Origin: Glandiceps talaboti
Lineage: Eukaryota > Hemichordata > Enteropneusta > Spengelidae
Direction of reading: 5' to 3'
NCBI RefSeq assembly: GCF_964340395.1
Contig: NC_135560.1
Coordinates: 12,449,598-12,513,597, forward strand
DNA: 64,000 nucleotides
Part shown: positions 13,306 to 35,099 of the stretch, piece by piece
Numbering within the stretch: the stretch's first letter is position 1
How the letters are laid out: each line of letters begins with the position of its first letter
The notes under the pieces: model-generated
The model's input: the letters and a program-made list of their open reading frames with translations, nothing else
Told to the model about the DNA's origin: nothing
Databases searched by the model: none
Translations under genes and position numbers: made by a program

Positions 13306-16153
13306 GAGGCTACATGATGATACTACCCGTGACCTGAGGTTCACAGAAAACTCCCATGATTCTTTAGTAACAGCTATCGGTATACATATCACGTAAAATG
13401 TAAACATTATGTAAGCTATCAGGGAATAAGGTAAAAAGTAAATGCGTACTTCCTTACGTCTTATCACGCACATAGTGCGTAGGCATCGAGTTATATTTCC
13501 GCGCTCAATTTAATAGGTCCGCTCAATTGCATACGAAATTAATAAAGCTATAGAACTGATTTTGCCTACGTTTTTGATGACGTACTTTGGCCAAAATAGT
13601 TGCCTGAAATTATAAACCTCTCAAAAGTTACAATAGTCTGCTGTCGGTACTTTTTCGCTGCTATTATAATATACTTTTTTTTCTATTTGTTTGTAGTCTA
13701 TCCTGACATCATGGTAAAGTGATGTCGAGATTGTTTATTACACAGTTCTGAGAAAACCGACCGGTATTCCCCCAACCACAACTGGACTTCATCATTTGTC
13801 GATTTAATGTTACATGTTGTAAATACATGTGAACAGATGTGTCATTATCGTAATTGGAAAAATAAACAATACAATTATCGACTTGTTGTGACGTCATGAT
13901 GGATGGGATTTCTTTATCTACTGTCTTGGTTTCGTTGACATTTTTTTTAACTTTTATACAACCATTACACATACTACTTTATGCCAAGCGTTTTCGCAAG
14001 TCTGGATAATTCTTATTCTTCTCTCAAGAATTCATCTTTTAATAACGTTCCAATCTGAGTTATTTACATTTACACGCTTGACCAGATAATCAAAATAAAC
14101 AAGAACGGAAGAGTGCACCAGTAAGCTTAAAGTAAAAACGCATGGGGAATTAAAAGTGTATTTTGTTTCTTGGCACGATTTTAATGCAGTTGATTTTTAA
14201 TAGCGGCAAAGAAGTAGATTTACGTAAACAGTGACGACTGCAGTTCGATATTGGTAGTACTAGACAGTAGATCGATTATTAGATATGTGACTCGAATTAT
14301 CAACATGTTATTTGATCGAAGATAACGCACGAAAGAACTGCGTTGGTGGCGTTACGTAGGAATTATACAACATTTAATACATCGTTTACCGATTGAATTG
14401 AATTTTGTTGCTTTTTAATTCTGTGCATTGTACATCTAAATAATGACGGTAAAGAGGCTCCGGGCGAAGGCTGTGGTCAACCCCGGGGCGTGGGTCAACC
14501 ACAGTCTGTTACCGTTCTTCGTATAGCGTACAAGCATATCATGATATTAGGGGTAGGTGAGCGTTCACTCGTCTATAAGCTTACAGATCTATACACTATA
14601 GTTTCATGTCACAATTTTGTTAATTATATTCTGCTTTTCCACCTCTTTTTCGATTTTGCTAGAACTTCGACAATCTTCATGTGCAATTTATTTATAAATT
14701 TTGAATTAGAAGAGTCATATTTATAAATATGAATTTATGCTCAAGAAGTTTCGGCACAACATTAAGTCACAGAACCATGTGTATAAGATGGTGTATTATG
14801 TTGTTGTTTTTTCTATTTTTTTCTTAGTATTTGTATATTCGGAGATCACGTTATTTCCAAAGTTAATATCGGAACCAAAACATTAACGACCCAGTTCCCG
14901 GGCAACGTGGTTCTTGGAAAGAAGGAAGTTGAGGGGAAATCCCTATGCACTTTTAACGCCCCCGGAGAAACCCTACACCATATGCGAGCTGCTATGGGAA
15001 ACGGTTTTGTAAATATTGTCGTGTGCCTGTAAAGGTTATTCCATAATCTGATATCTTAAAGTGACTAGGTTGTCTCTCCAACCAAGGTTGGTATAAAAAA
15101 AAAAAAGTTTTGTTCGTAAGTGGCGCCCTTCATCTCGCTCGACACAGAAAACTCGCTCTCCCTTTTACACTCTAATACCAGACAAGGAGTTCAAAATTGC
15201 TAAAAAAAAAAAAAAAGGCGAACAATACAGACCACTGTGCTACATTATGTACATATATACATCATATCTGACCCAAAAGCTTGTGGAAATATTCTCGATT
15301 CTCGTACCACACTGCTACTGACATCATACGAAATATTCAAGTTGAAGTCAAGCGACAAAGCAACTTGAAGTTGAAGGCGGAGATGACCTGCAGTGGACCG
15401 AAAAGTATCTGGAAAGTGTTCACGTATATATCCACATGAACAATATATATACATATATATATATGTAGTTCGTTTATTCACAGATAAGTGACATAAGTTA
15501 CTCATCTGTGGTTTATTTCAAGTGTTAAGGCCTCAGCCAGTGAGTGAATGACACACAAAAGAAGTACAATTTACTCAAGAGAGAAAAATAAAGTATTTTG
15601 CAAGACACAGGAAAAGAAAAGCTTGACCATGTTTAGTTGCCGTTTTCCTTGACAAAATCATCACGGTATTTAAACGATTTAAATACAAACACTGAAAACT
15701 TATAAATTACATATTTAGATATTATTCACAAATATCTTTCTTCGTTCAGCGAGTAGTGACAAAACCTTTATGTCAAGAGTAATTACCGGTTGAATAAAGA
15801 ACGATATAGGGGAATAATACACCAATGTAAGTAAAATAATATCAAAGAAATATCGGGGAAAGTAATGGCAATTAAAAATTGAACTTTTTGACTCATATTT
15901 CGCGAACACAGCAGAACAAATGACACACGTTGTCGTGGCATAGATACGTGTTGTTGTGACGTAGGACGACCAGGGTATAAATCTCAGATTATTTTTGTTC
16001 AACTTGGCTTGTGCATTCTATAATAATAATAATAATTATTAACAAGGAATTGCTATATGAATGCATTCATGATTGTGCTCTTCAGTATAGTGTTTGTAAA
16101 AAAAAGTGTTTTGTATGGAAAGCGCATATCATGGGACTATTATGATCTTTCGT

Positions 16154-16202
<49 letters not shown>

Positions 16203-16210
16203 CGACGACG
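16154..16210. repeat. (GAT)n microsatellite grading into (GAC)n
   Basis: About 16 uninterrupted GAT units followed by three GAC units. The overlapping poly-Ile open frame on the minus strand is a repeat artefact. Confidence 0.95.
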
Positions 16211-17175
16211 AATATGTGCCGTAACACATACCATAGGACTTTGCTTATAAACACACATCTGTTTTTATAGTATACCAGCAGTGCAGCATGCTTGCAGTGA
16301 CCACATTTGAGAATTAAAGAGAAATAGTGGCCAGACCTCCAAATATACCATAATTGGCAGAGCACAAGCTTCGTACTAGTGATATAGGTTTTGTTGCGTT
16401 TGCTTGTCTCCCGTACCACGGTGAATTGGAGTAAATCGCGGCTTTATCTGTCAAGTAGACACTCTAGATCTATGTTAAATAGGTGGGTGATCTATGCACT
16501 ACGAGATGTCTTCTTGTACGTCATACGATATTTCCGATACTTTGTATGGCATTGCACTCAAATCTCGTTTTCGCTTCAAGGATAAACATCCGTCGACGTC
16601 ACAGTCGAACATGTATTCATATATTCCCAGAAGTGTGGGGAATTAGCCTCTGAATGAACCCCGAAAAGTCAATTAGTTTCCAACATTTTTTTTGGACCGA
16701 GGGCATTTTATCCCAAATGATGTAACGGCTAACTGCGGCATACGGTCCGTCGCATTAATGTAGAAATCGTAGTTTGTTTACGCCATAAATATAAAAACAA
16801 TCCACTTGCACAATAACAATTATTCATATAGTCAGTAAACATCGTAATGTTCGAATTGGTTTATACACATTAAGGTGCTTTATCTGTAGCGAATCTATTA
16901 AAACTCCATACGCGGTCAATAAACGAATGAATCTTGAATATTTGTCACTGGGGACGCTCTTCCACATGTTAGCGCAGCATTGATCTGGAGAAAGTGAATA
17001 CGGAATATCTGGTGCTGGAATATCAGTGTTTCTTGTATTCACTAGCCACAAGATATATTTATATCTATCTACAATATGATCTAGCGCCATAATACTTAGC
17101 ACGTCCACCATCTAGTCTTCGATGGAGGCTAAATATGATCATAGAATATGTACTAAGTACACATGCACGTATATG

Positions 17176-17235
17176 CTGTAACTACTCACTGTATCAGCCC
17201 TCTGGCTTTGCGGGGCTCTGTTACAGTGAGTAGTC
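17176..17235. repeat. Compact foldback hairpin, ~20-bp arms
   Basis: Left arm AACTACTCACTGTATCAGCC pairs with GGGGCTCTGTTACAGTGAGT followed by AGT on the right, separated by about 14 bases. One bulge and one mismatch are visible. It has pre-miRNA-like dimensions but could equally be a degraded MITE. Confidence 0.6.
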
Positions 17236-17949
17236 AGTCTTTCATTGAGTACATCATAAAAGTATATTACAGTCAGTGTGACATTTTCTGGACTAATATA
17301 GCTATACAGTAAAAAAAGAACAGTTTGGCAAGGCAAGAGCATTGTGGACTAAGAGTAAGTCGATTAGTGGTGACAAGTTGAACATGTGGATGGAAAGTTT
17401 AACTCGTGTCAAATGGACAGTTAACTAATTCTGAATGTTTCAAGTGCCAAGTTATTGCCCATATAATGGGTTTGAACCATTTGTGAATTTCTCCCAGTAG
17501 CAAGTAATTAGAATAGATTTGAGCCCCCATCCCCACCCCAGCCATCCATATGCATTTTGTACATGAGCAATCTCGTATCACACTTTCCGTTACCATAATG
17601 TTTTCATTACATTCCATGCTTATGTGCGAGTTGAAAAAAGTAAACCTTCTCTACATCTTGTAATGGGGGGGGGGGGGGAAAGTAATAATGAGGGTTTGTG
17701 CAAGTAATGTGCCCCTATCCCTAATAAGAGTGTTAGGGTGGCCTCATCCCTATAAGGCCAATGAGGTCAAGTTGACAACAAACAAGGAAAAGTGCCTCTG
17801 TAGACTGACACAGTGTATCTTATAGTGTACTCTATATCATTAATGAATTGACGAACTGCACTTCAGTTAATCAGAAGAAATGAACTATTTCCAGTAAATA
17901 ATTTGTGTACAGATTTCAACCGGCAAAAATTTATGCAAAACAGTGAAAG

Positions 17950-18285
17950 TTACAGCTTATCTTAATCAGTTGCTAACCCAAGCAGCTCCAGCCACGCTTT
18001 ACGCAGTAACTCACAGAATGAAATTTACTTACACCAACCACTCAGCCATACTGCTTATTATGGCGACAGAGCATTCTCAATTTGTGCCCCACACTTGTGG
18101 ATATATGCTCTGCCATCGTATCTGCAGAGTGTCACTACATTCCAGGCATTTAAATCAGGTGTTAAGACCTATTTCTTCAATAAGACTTTCGCTTGGTTCT
18201 GTTTTTGTACTTGTGTTTCTGTGCTTTGTAAAGCGCATTGAGATAGTTTTATGGAATGCACTATATAAAAAAATTAGAATTGATC
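17950..18285 (+). mobile_element. 3' end of a non-LTR retrotransposon (LINE; CR1/L2/Jockey-like)
   Basis: Frame 18059-18241 reads YGDRAFSICAPHLW, then ALPSYLQS, then TFQAFKSGVKTYFF before a stop. This is the conserved C-terminal end of LINE ORF2 proteins in the CR1/L2/Jockey groups (usual form YGxRAFS..AP.LWN.LP, later FK..LKTYLF). The stop is followed by GTAAAGCGCATTGAGATAG and CACTATATAAA, resembling the AAGCGC...GCGCTATATAAA tail of such elements. Reverse transcriptase and endonuclease are absent, so this is a 5'-truncated, dead copy. The longer overlapping frame starting at 17943 is out of phase with the element. Confidence 0.78.
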
Positions 18286-18418
18286 AGATTACCTACTGGG
18301 CTTACAGCCGGAAAGGTGCAATTGTTATTTCTGCCTATATAATACACTCAATAGTGAGTGGTTACATATGTGGACCAATGGCTGGACTTTCAGAGTACTG
18401 GGCTTAAAATTAACATAC

Positions 18419-18649
18419 AATAAGCCATTTTTCGTCTCGCGGCAGATCTCACGTGAGCCAATGCATCCGTAGCAACCACTTGAGGGTGGTCAAACTGAAA
18501 GTGTCAAAACCTTAGCAACACTATTGTTCTCAACATCATCACACATAGCCATGGCGAAAGCTTGAATGCGATCACGTTTGACAACCTTTGTTGCTAGGCA
18601 TATTTGCATATCTCGTGAGATCTGCAACGAGATGTAAAATCCCTTATTT
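18419..18649. mobile_element. MITE-like element with ~37-bp terminal inverted repeats
   Basis: The left end, AATAAGCCATTTTTCGTCTC then GCGGCAGATCTCACGTGAG, pairs with the right end, whose complement reads AATAAGGGATTTTACATCTC then GTTGCAGATCTCACGAG. Total length is about 230 bases and the interior is non-coding. I see no unambiguous target-site duplication, so the superfamily is not assigned. It ends about 40 bases beyond the RPS17 poly(A) site. Confidence 0.65.
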
Positions 18650-18706
18650 GAACTGATTGATGGCAACAATAACTAGTCTGGTGTTTTTTTTTCAGTCATT
18701 GAACAT

Positions 18707-18712
18707 TTTATT
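18707..18712 (-). terminator. RPS17 poly(A) signal
   Basis: AATAAA on the minus strand about 65 bases after the RPS17 stop, followed by a run of A residues at about 18692-18684. This gives the short 3' UTR typical of ribosomal protein genes. Confidence 0.75.
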
Positions 18713-18776
18713 CCTGTATGTCCTGCTGAAATACATCACACGATGTACATAGATGGTAAATACAAATAATAGAGCT

Positions 18777-21881
<3,105 letters not shown>

Positions 21882-21915
21882 TTTGAAAATGTCTGTGAAC
21901 GAAGAGACCGAAGGG
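21882..21915 (-). promoter_or_regulatory. Candidate 5' TOP start region of RPS17
   Basis: On the minus strand GGTCTCTTCGTTCACAGACA precedes the proposed start codon by about 15 bases. Ribosomal protein mRNAs begin at a C within a short pyrimidine tract (5' TOP), which controls their translation. The assignment depends on the tentative exon 1. Confidence 0.4.
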
Positions 21916-22464
21916 CAGTCTGGGTATGCGTCTCTTCCAATAAACGTAGATGGCGCGCTCACTGAAAAACATCTGAACAAAAAAACTCTACCTTGGTGGT
22001 TCTTTATAGGAACTGCAGAAACAAAGTTTACATCGACAGGAAACATATACTTGAATAAACGTTTTGTATCGTTGATAGAGACTGTTACTATTAGAGAGGC
22101 AACTAAATATCGATTTTCAAAGCAACAAATGTCATAACTGAATCGTCAGCTTTGAAAGGAGATATTTAAATTTATGTGATTTGGCATTACCGGATCGAAT
22201 GAATGACCATTTATTAAAAAAAAAATCCCCGTTTGTCGTCAGTATGTTTATATCTGTTCATGAAGTGATACTTCTACTTCTATGTTTACACTAATCTCAC
22301 TATATAAATTGTCCTCAGACCAATGTGGTCTGAGATTTGTCATACCGTGTTCAGCACTCCCCAACGTCTCAGATATAACTAGTGGAGGAGATCGTGTCTT
22401 CGGGGTGCCAGTTGACAATACATCGTCTCTCTTCTATTGACTGACTAAGAGTAAGAGTCTTGGG

Positions 22465-22680
22465 CATTGTCGGTGGTTCAGTGGCTATTTACCTCTTACC
22501 TTTGCAGTCTGGATTCGAATCCACCAGCGCTAGGGCCATGTGTTTGAGCTACTTATTCTGTAGTTTAGAAGGGTATAGTTCAGTTTGACCCTGCTAAACA
22601 ACACATGTTTTCTCCGAGTACTCTGGTTTTTCCCCCGTTTAGATTTTGGGGTGGGGGAGTAGGTTACGACCAAAATTGTT
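22465..22680 (+). mobile_element. tRNA-derived SINE
   Basis: A Pol III-type A box (GTCGGTGGTTCAGTGG, ~22469-22484) and a B box (GGATTCGAATCC, 22511-22522) lie at tRNA-like spacing, but the tRNA cloverleaf is not intact. They are followed by a body containing TTTTCTCCGAGTACTCTGG then TTTTTCCCCC (~22608-22638). A similar CTCC-GTACTC-GGTTT-CC core occurs in lophotrochozoan tRNA-SINE families, from memory (possibly the Meta-SINE type, unverified). The 3' end is uncertain. It lies upstream of RPS17. Confidence 0.7.
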
Positions 22681-22689
22681 TCCTACCGA

Positions 22690-24749
22690 CAAAAAAATAT
22701 TCATGGATATTAAGATTTACTTGTTTGTGTTCAGTTTAGATAAACGAAAGGAAATTGGAAATCATTGTAAAGTTACTGACAGCTTGAACTTTTCAATGAA
22801 AATGTGAAAAAGAACCACAGTGACTGCATCTCTACTGTCTTTAGTTATGATCAGCAGTATTCGTATTACAACGCAATATTGAAGATGAATTATTGTGAAT
22901 GGAGTTCGAAAAATAATCGTTTTAGCCATTAATTTGAAAGGAAATTGGATTGTCTGAGGCAAAACGGAGGAGTTTATTTTTATACCTCTTCGATCTTACC
23001 TGCAATCTGGAAATGCAGGGGCAATGAATGGGCAATGTAAGTAAGAAAGCGCCACCAGCGACAACTTTTCGTCTATCTTATTTGTGTCACTGTGAAATGC
23101 ACTTCATGGCAGAGAGGAGAGGTTTAAAGTTCAGCTACTGGTAAAAAACGGAGCGATATTTTCAAATATATAAAATATATTTATTACATTTATTTACAAT
23201 AATTATTGAAAAGCACATCAGGTACAAATAATACAAACACAACTAAAAGTTTCGTGATTACATGTAATTCCATGGCAACAGTCTGAATACAAACCTGCGC
23301 TTTTTAAAACCTCTATCAACTCCTCCTAACTGGCAACATATTGTATAATGATGTATATTTTTAATTATTAGAAAGACAGAAATTTTTGCAAGAACGAACA
23401 ATCAGTAATGTATCACATGCAAGGCTGGTTTGGCTACCTCTGTCAAGGGTAGGCCACATTATCACGGGGTCACACCCGGGGGTCGCACCGGTCGCACCTA
23501 AGGTCACAGTGGTCGAATTTCTCGCTACCCACTCTCGAAAAGGTGAGCATTATATGGTATTTTGAGAAAGGTTTGATAAATGCACCAGTCTCCAGACTCA
23601 GAGTTGTCTGTTGCAGTATATTTTATGACAGCTGCAAGATAGAGGAAAATAAAATTGATTTCGACAATACAAAGGATAAGTACACTACATTTGTAGTAGC
23701 TGGATTCGTCTGATATTTTCCTTCGGAAAATAACAATCCAATCAATAGTGCGTGTCTCTGTGAATAAAAGCTCATCCTCTCCAACCACAATACAATTATT
23801 GCTTACACTACCCACTCACGTCGTCTGCACTTTTCTAAGAAAAGTTCGACTTCTCGTATAACTGTTCATTATTTCGTTCGATATAACGACTTAATTTATC
23901 ACGCTGCTCTAATCTATCAAACCAAAGTTGTAGTTTCACAATGATGGAGGTTTCCGTATCAAACCATATAAGTTGGAGAGAGAGTCAAACCACAAGCAAT
24001 ACATATTGTTCTCAGAGTATATTGTAGATACGGATCGCAAATTCAAATTTATTACCAAGATGCGCGCTGTTTTTGTCGTTTTCAACCCTTCAATGTAAGT
24101 GGGACTGGTGGTATATTCACGTTGTTATGATGACCTTCTACCAAAATTGAAGTGGTTTTTTTTTGGAAATTTGTATAGCTAACCACAAGCACACATAGCG
24201 AAAGCTAGCTACTACGGCAGCTTTGACAAGCCGCTGATCCCATAGTGGTCCATGGTTTGCCCCCAAAGTTCAGAACCATCCTGGTTGAGTTACAATTAAT
24301 CTCGACTCGAAATAAAAATTGAGTAGAACATTAAACAGACCAGTAAAGAATATCCGCTGAATTTCCTTGAATTATATTAAAAATTTACACAAATAACGCA
24401 GAGTTCACTGATCCGATGCACCAGGCAGTTTTAAATAACATGAGCTGTAACTTCATAGACATAATCACGTGGTCATTTTAATACCCCCCCCCCCCCCATT
24501 TGTTCTCTTTGGCAGTAAATTGCCCATCTATAAATAACATACAAACGTTGGCACAAACACAAACCGGCCGCGGCATTACTGACTGATACCAGGTGATTAT
24601 ACAAAGTGAAATGTAACGAGACGTTTTCAAACAAATAAAATATTGATATATTCTGTTGTACAGTAATTATACAATCTGTTCTCGTTCATGCCACTTCATT
24701 TTGACAAGGGAGTAATTAAGTATTTTGAGTTGCAAGATATTAATTTTTT
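22690..24749. other. Intergenic stretch between RPS17 promoter side and gene D 3' end
   Basis: No exon recognised on either strand. The short frame at 23525-23815 on the minus strand has no family similarity I can name. C/G homopolymers occur near 24486 (14 C). Around 23465-23520 is a CpG-containing patch with repeated GTCGCACC/GGTCGCACC words. Confidence 0.55.
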
Positions 24750-24755
24750 TTTATT
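24750..24755 (-). terminator. Candidate poly(A) signal of TRIM-like gene D
   Basis: AATAAA on the minus strand lies only 9 bases past the gene D stop, within TTAAATAAAAAAAAATTAAT. The very short distance leaves room for a later signal being used instead. Confidence 0.4.
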
Positions 24756-24764
24756 TAATTCTTT

Positions 24765-31987
<7,223 letters not shown>

Positions 31988-32578
31988 GTTTAAAAAAAAA
32001 TCACCGTTGAAATAAGCAATACGTTTGTACACGACTCGTCTGTGTACAATATGTCTTGGCCCAGGTATCGCACTCGTGTGACGTTTCCAACTAAAGGAAT
32101 CTGATTGGTCGACGGTTGGTTAGTCAATAAAGAACCGTATAGTATACCTTTACAATGAATGCAGACAGTGGCTTTTATTTGCAATTGGTCACTTTCCGAT
32201 GTCACGACCTTACAGTCTGTACCCTCAAGGTTTTTTTGTCCAAAATATACTTTCGGAATTATAGAACAAGAATACTAGTGTTTGCTATGTTCGAGTTGAA
32301 TATGTCAGTTTCTGTGACTATGACTTCTGACTTCAGTGATACAGTGATAGGAACTGTGCGAACATCAGGGCGAGAGAACTTAAAAGCTTTATGTTGTAAG
32401 TGTCCCTACGTGTTCAAACACATGAATAGAAGAAGTCCACAAATAGTTTTTTTATCGGTGTATTTATTATCTACCCGGATGTGATGTATATATAGAGAAA
32501 CAAGCTTCAAGGGCTTCTTATGAAACGTATAATTGACAAGTGGGATACGGATAGTGCAACGTTCAAACATTGAAAACA

Positions 32579-32777
<199 letters not shown>

Positions 32778-33663
32778 ATACGCATAGTTGGAAGGAATAA
32801 AGCTGTGTTAGACATTGTATATATTACTGTTACCAGTTGCTTAGTAAGAATTTGGACACTGTCATGTCAAGTAGCTTGTCACGGGTAAATGATTTAAAAA
32901 AACAAAGCGGGGTCGAATGACGTCATCAAAGATCATTGAACAACCTTTACAAGCACACGGAGGCTTGTTTTATTGTGTATTACTCTCTTCATAGGCGTCA
33001 CAGTTATGTTATATCAGTTCCATCTCTGAGTCAATACATATGAAATATTGGTAAAAACTTTGTTCAGATTTCACCACATTTTCAATAAATGTTTGTTTTG
33101 ATGAAAACTTTAATGTGTTCACATTTATGACCAATACTTGTTATAGGTTATTCTTTTCAAACGCACACACTGGGCCCATATTTTCATGATTTTTCATATC
33201 TCTAATATTCCGCGTTTTGATATTATGTACAACATATTATATACGGCAACACATAGCGTTATTACTCACAGCACAGACAATGAACGCACTGTAATTAAAT
33301 CAGCCGCTATATCATGTATATCGTTGTACACCCAATACTGCATAAGCCACCTGGGGTCAAAGGTCATTTAGTATGATTATAAACCACCTTTTTATCTATA
33401 TATTTCCATCATGATAAATGCAATAGCTGTCACGGTGATTTATCTGTGCTCTTCAAAAATATATATGAGAATAATATCCGATGTTTTAAAATGTTAGATT
33501 GGAATCGGTGAGTAATGTAACACTATATAACTCCCATTGCGAGAAGAAGAAAAAAAATGCGTGGAAGGTGCTGTAGCGTTTTCTTTTTTCTTCAAAATTG
33601 AGATAAAATTTTGGTGCGAAAAAAATAGAGGCGCAGACTACAGCAAGTTGTTTCTCTACATTA

Positions 33664-33729
33664 CACGGCTTTTTTGCGCAGCCTTCAATGCGTTGTAAGC
33701 TGCATTGAAAAGCTAGGTTGAAAGCCGTG
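33664..33729. repeat. 66-base imperfect hairpin (pre-miRNA-sized)
   Basis: CACGGCTTT at the left end pairs with AAAGCCGTG at the right. Inside, TTCAATGC pairs with GCATTGAA around the loop GTTGTAAGCT-side sequence. The two stems are joined by internal loops. This could be a small foldback repeat or a transcribed hairpin. Sequence alone does not decide. Confidence 0.4.
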
Positions 33730-33762
33730 AAAACAGGCTCTGTGTTTACTTGGTCCCTAGGC

Positions 33763-33776
33763 GTTGCTATGGTAGC
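33763..33776. promoter_or_regulatory. RFX-type X-box-like word
   Basis: GTTGCTATGGTAGC follows the imperfect palindrome bound by RFX factors (GTNRCC/Y-AT-RGNRAC type) with one weak position. No gene start is near, so function is unsupported. Confidence 0.25.
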
Positions 33777-34956
33777 GAGTCAAAACACTCATCATTTCCT
33801 CTTCTTTGATGATTAACCTGATTTGGGGTTTGACCTTTGAACCTCAAACTCAAAGACAGAATGAATTGAATGCCTGGGTATTTAGAAATCGAATATCGAT
33901 TTGTAGACTTACATAGTGACGAAATTTAATCTGCAAACCCATTACAATTTGAAAAAGGAAGCTAAAAATATAAATTGATCTAGGACGATGTATTGATGTC
34001 GTAATATAAGGAGTGTCTGGGATCCCGATCGGATCAAACTTACATTTCATATTGTAATATTTAATAAAAACTCGATTTTTTCCCCGGCTCCTCCCTGGCC
34101 TGGCAGCTCACTACACGCAGTGCTTTCCTCTTTGCCGCCGTTATCGATATGTCTGTCTGAATCTGCAATTGGGTTTCTTCGTCTGACTGAACATTTCCTT
34201 CTCAATTATTTTTTCTCCCTCTCTCTTGTCAGCTACAGAAACCAATGAATACATATGCCACGACTCTCATGCATGCACACAGACGACCATTTCACTCTAT
34301 ATATGGCATCAACAAAACGGATACGACATAAAAGGCATAAAGGTTGATATTCGCTCTCTGTGTTATATACAACATATTATTATGCACCACTCTAAAGAAC
34401 AGCATGGCTTGCTGAAAGACTAGCCGCCATGATGTGTATCCATGGTAACCGAGCATCCGCTCGAGACACTGTCTCACTAAACGAACCATAATATTGACTG
34501 TGTAGTTCAACAGCACTTACGGCCTTTGTGTACCTTTTATTACTTAATAACCAGCTCACGCCATCTGACGGAAATCATAGTTGAAAGGAAGTCATATTTT
34601 ATGTCTTTGTTGATAAAAATCACACCGTATGCTTGATGTATTTGCACATGAAGAGAATAGAATTTTATAGCGCTTGACTCGATTTATAATTAATGTCTGG
34701 GAAAAAAGTAATTAGTTTCCAGTTGTGTGTAAATACAGTATATATTTACATTAAAAGTCGTAGACCCTAAATACTGTAAAAAATTAATACTTTCGATTAT
34801 TGAGCATTTTATTTCATTCTTTGCTGTGAGAAAATGGATGAGACAGACAGTAAGTGGACCTATATTGAGTATTACGAATGTATTTCAAAATATCAAAATA
34901 TTTTTAATGTAGCTGTGTTTGGGCGTTGAGGGCAGTATACTTCAACTACGTCATTT

Positions 34957-35099
34957 GTATGTATGTATGTATGTATGTTTGTATGTATGTATGTATGTAT
35001 GTATGTATGTATGTATGTATGTATGTATGTATGTATACACATGCGTGTGTGTATGTATGTATGTGTGTGTATGTGTGTGTGTGTGTGTGTGGGGGGGGG
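34957..35099. repeat. (GTAT)n / (GT)n microsatellite
   Basis: Roughly 18 GTAT units, then mixed GTGT/GTAT, ending in 10 G. The Cys-Val-Tyr-Met and Thr-His-Ile frames are artefacts. Confidence 0.96.

Larger units (their letters stand above)
13302..17940. other. Intergenic stretch between ELL promoter and RPS17 3' side
   Basis: No coding exon recognised on either strand. The part nearest 13.3 kb should contain the ELL promoter. It includes a short hairpin/direct-repeat cluster at 14450-14515 (two GTCAACC words inside a CTGTGGT...ACCACAG inversion), poly-A tracts near 15.1 and 15.2 kb, a (GAT)n array at 16.15 kb, a foldback at 17.18 kb and a 14-base G run near 17.67 kb. Confidence 0.6.

Noticed and set aside
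17943-18407. 154-codon plus-strand frame
   Set aside because: Out of phase with the LINE ORF2 end that explains this segment.
22465-22545. Functional tRNA gene
   Set aside because: A and B boxes are present but the acceptor and anticodon stems do not pair. A SINE body follows.
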